Part shown: piece after piece, positions 62,152 through 64,000 of the stretch
Numbering within the stretch: position 1 is the first letter of the stretch
Layout: every line of letters starts with the position of its first letter
Assembly: GCF_000424005.1 (NCBI RefSeq)
Contig: NZ_AUJB01000002.1
Span: 30,048 to 94,047, forward strand
DNA: 64,000 nucleotides
Reading direction: 5' to 3'
Source: Pseudobutyrivibrio ruminis CF1b
Lineage (GTDB): Bacteria; Bacillota; Clostridia; Lachnospirales; Lachnospiraceae
The notes under the pieces: generated by a model
What the model saw: the letters and a program-made list of their open reading frames with translations, nothing else
The model's database searches: none
What the model was told of the DNA's origin: nothing
Translations under genes and position numbers: made by a program

Positions 62152-63599
62152 TTATTCGTTCTCAAGAATTTCCATAAATTCTTCGCCTGTATACTGGCCT
62201 TTTAAATCTACAAACAGATTCTTCTCTACTTCTTCCTCTACGCCTAATGACTGGATATTCTCAATCCATTCAACACCATCTTCGATAAGATGATAGTATG
62301 CTACTCCATAAGTTGTTTCATCTCGTTTCATCAGGTTCTTCTTCTCTGAGTACTTGTAATATTCCTCTCCATCAACCCAATAATCCCATTCCCAAACTCT
62401 ATTTTTTGCCTTACCATCCTTATAGCTGTAGATATATAAATACTCGCACATTTCATCGTCTACAATTAATTCAGGAATATCATCTTCATCAATGAATGCA
62501 AGTGAATATGTTTTTTCCGAATAACAACTATCTATCTTAACAAATTGTTTATAGGCAGCTTGCCATGTATCATATTTTCCATCATCTGATACCTTCAATG
62601 CCTTCTTTATATTTTGAACACTGATATCACCATCAAGGATATCCATTACCCATGCTGAAGCTTTTCCATCTGTAAAGAATACATAGTCATCGTTAATATC
62701 CTTATTGCATATAGCTATAATCGCCTGAAGATTGTTATCCTTATCAGGACCTACAACGACAATATCTTCCAAGCCATCAGCATTTACATCAACAGCTTCA
62801 ACATCATTTGCCTCTATAAGACTAATTGAATCATCATTGTAAGAATAACCAAGACCAAAAACATCATATTTATCATTTCCTTTTACCAGAACAACAGATG
62901 CTTCTGTATCTTCATCATTCTTATCCCACTTTTTATATGCATAAGCCTTTATATCATCGCCTATAAGTGGTAAATCAATATCAAATTCTTTCGAAGAGTG
63001 ATCTGATGTCTCCCAGACATTTCTGCTGGATTTCACCATGTATCCACTAAGAGTCTTAATTAATACGATTTCCTTGTTAGGATGCCTATAGTAATAAGTG
63101 AAGTTGCTATATGCACTCTCCATTTCAAGAATGTAAATGTTTCCGTTTTTTATAGCATTGATACAATTATAGGATTCAAACTCATAGTCATCTACCTTTA
63201 AGTATTTGCCAGTAGGTTTATAGTATAACCAATCTAAGTTATCTTTTATATCCTTTAAATGCTTACCTGACTACGTGTTTCCCTGTCTGATTCATATTCA
63301 CAAATTCCAGCTCCACCAGCCAAGACAGTATTCCAATCTATATCCTCAGCTCTTTCAAATCTGGTTCTTCAAAAGCCATTGTATTCTACCGAATCAAAAA
63401 TATCTGCAACTTTCAAGCGCTCTCTGTATTTAAACTTAACAGTCTTTGGATCATTCTTTATAGCTTCAACATCCACAACTGTTTTTGCTGCATCCTCCAA
63501 CTGTTTCTCACAGATATAATCATAACCATGCTTTCCGCCAACTCCTACTAAAGCCAGTATAGCCACAGCATATAAACCAATAACATATTTCTTTTTCAT
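62152..63599 (-). pseudogene. Disrupted exported protein gene (in-frame stop plus frameshift)
   Basis: The 5' piece (63599-63369) encodes an N-terminal signal/anchor (MKKKYVIGLYAVAILALVGV) and ends DSVEYNGF at a TGA. The same frame then continues open for 37 codons (FERAEDIDWNTVLAGGAGI) to about 63265, where the coding signal shifts frame. That frame runs through KHLKDIKDNLDWLYYKPTGK and ESYNCINAIKNGNIYILE straight into the 323-residue ORF beginning at 63123. The last part has an FG-GAP-like VDVNADGLEDIVVVGPD. Intact length would be about 480 residues. Function unknown. Sequencing error is possible but two lesions make decay more likely. Confidence 0.75.
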
Positions 63600-63689
63600 T
63601 TAATCATTTCCCTTTAAAAAACGTGCCCGTCTATCATAGCACTAAAGAATATGTGAGTCTATTGAATTAAAGATGAGTTTATCTGATTA

Positions 63690-63718
63690 AGAGAAGTCGA
63701 TATTTACCGGCTTCTCTC
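63690..63718 (+). terminator. Terminator-like hairpin
   Basis: AGAGAAG (63690-63696) / CTTCTCT (63711-63717) followed by CTTTATTTGTTT on the plus strand. No plus-strand gene precedes it in the window, so its role is unclear. Confidence 0.4.
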
Positions 63719-63726
63719 TTTATTTG

Positions 63727-63848
63727 TTTCAACCTGCATGCTACAGTTTATATGGCCTTGTCTTGTATCAAGAGCAAGCCCTTCGGGAGCTGCGCTCTCT
63801 TGACACTGCACCAATAGCCATATAAATGGTAGTCAAGCAGGCTTGAAA
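63727..63848. ncRNA. Long imperfect stem-loop, structured RNA candidate
   Basis: TTTCAACCTGC...GTTTATATGGC pairs with GCCATATAAA...GCAGGCTTGAAA. This gives about 26 base pairs interrupted by small bulges. Inside lie an asymmetric bubble (about 11 and 13 nt) and a second stem TCAAGAG / CTCTTGA with apex around CCCTTCGGGAG. The overall shape, a long closed stem, central bubble and apical stem, is like 6S RNA, but I cannot confirm the family or the strand. The rest of 63600-64000 holds no gene that I can see; TTTATCAAT appears at 63898, 63979 and inverted at 63941. Confidence 0.35.
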
Positions 63849-64000
63849 CTGGGATTGTGGCAAGTCACAACCTCTAACCAAGGTCCCTTAAGATTGCTTT
63901 ATCAATTTGTAAGCTATAAACCAAGTGTTTTCGCTTGTCATTGATAAAATAACTAAGCTTGAGATGTCTAAATCATAAGATTTATCAATGGAGCTTCTAC

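Noticed and set aside
63600..64000. tRNA, tmRNA, RNase P or SRP RNA
   Set aside because: None of the conserved cores of these RNAs is visible; only an unassigned long stem-loop is supported.

Overview
The window is an A+T-rich segment from a fibre-degrading anaerobic Firmicute, most likely a rumen or gut Lachnospiraceae of the Butyrivibrio/Pseudobutyrivibrio type. I infer this from the multidomain secreted xylanase and arabinofuranosidase, the hexuronate pathway, CIRCE-controlled chaperones, a Bce-type antibiotic module, many small HTH/sigma systems, and the codon and G+C style. No rRNA, tRNA, IS transposase, prophage or CRISPR array was seen. About three quarters of the genes lie on the minus strand.

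0-6.3 kb is a carbohydrate locus: a very large surface protein built of repeated ~180-residue modules (it runs off the left edge), a GH32-like lipoprotein, and a divergent LacI regulator with back-to-back promoters overlapping repeated operator-like boxes. 6.4-11.1 kb holds the split L-serine dehydratase genes (sdaAA, sdaAB) flanking a panG-panB-panC-panD pantothenate operon. 11.2-15.7 kb encodes a GH43-CBM6-CBM13-CBM2 protein and a GH10-CBM13-CBM2 xylanase with nearly identical C-terminal halves. 15.9-18.5 kb is clpB with a perfect CIRCE.

18.7-26.4 kb carries a four-gene cassette (atypical SDR, DUF1295 membrane reductase, two unknowns), a 2-hydroxyacyl-CoA dehydratase-type pair without a visible activator, and several unknown small genes. 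26.5-33.3 kb contains hsp20 (second CIRCE), a Cys-rich small protein, and a complete thiamin operon thiE-thiD-thiS-thiF-thiG-thiH-thiC under one TPP riboswitch with terminator. 33.5-37 kb has a nitronate monooxygenase-like enzyme, a MalY-type C-S lyase with a DUF3737 protein, and a 46-residue ORF with LacI-type operators upstream. 37.3-44 kb is the hexuronate operon eda-uxuA-uxuB-uxaC-kdgK, which converts glucuronate to pyruvate plus glyceraldehyde-3-phosphate, with a divergent AraC regulator.

44-64 kb is accessory and regulatory: a DUF4867 protein, an orphan FliD-like protein, a Phd-type antitoxin with a truncated toxin, a GNAT enzyme, a Bce-like two-component/ABC module next to a membrane-anchored MerR regulator and a membrane-embedded MutS-like ATPase, an ECF sigma/zinc-finger anti-sigma pair, a HipBST-like HTH/kinase pair, an ECF sigma/anti-sigma/serpin operon, a decayed lipoprotein-like gene, and a structured RNA candidate at the right edge.

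The least expected signals are a 17-bp near-palindrome (core CGTAWWTACG) recurring nine times across unrelated genes in different reading frames, the HTH/HipA-like pair with the HipA N-domain apparently moved to the HTH protein, the membrane MutS-like ATPase whose ribosome binding site is buried in the preceding terminator hairpin, and a serine dehydratase terminator encoded inside panD.
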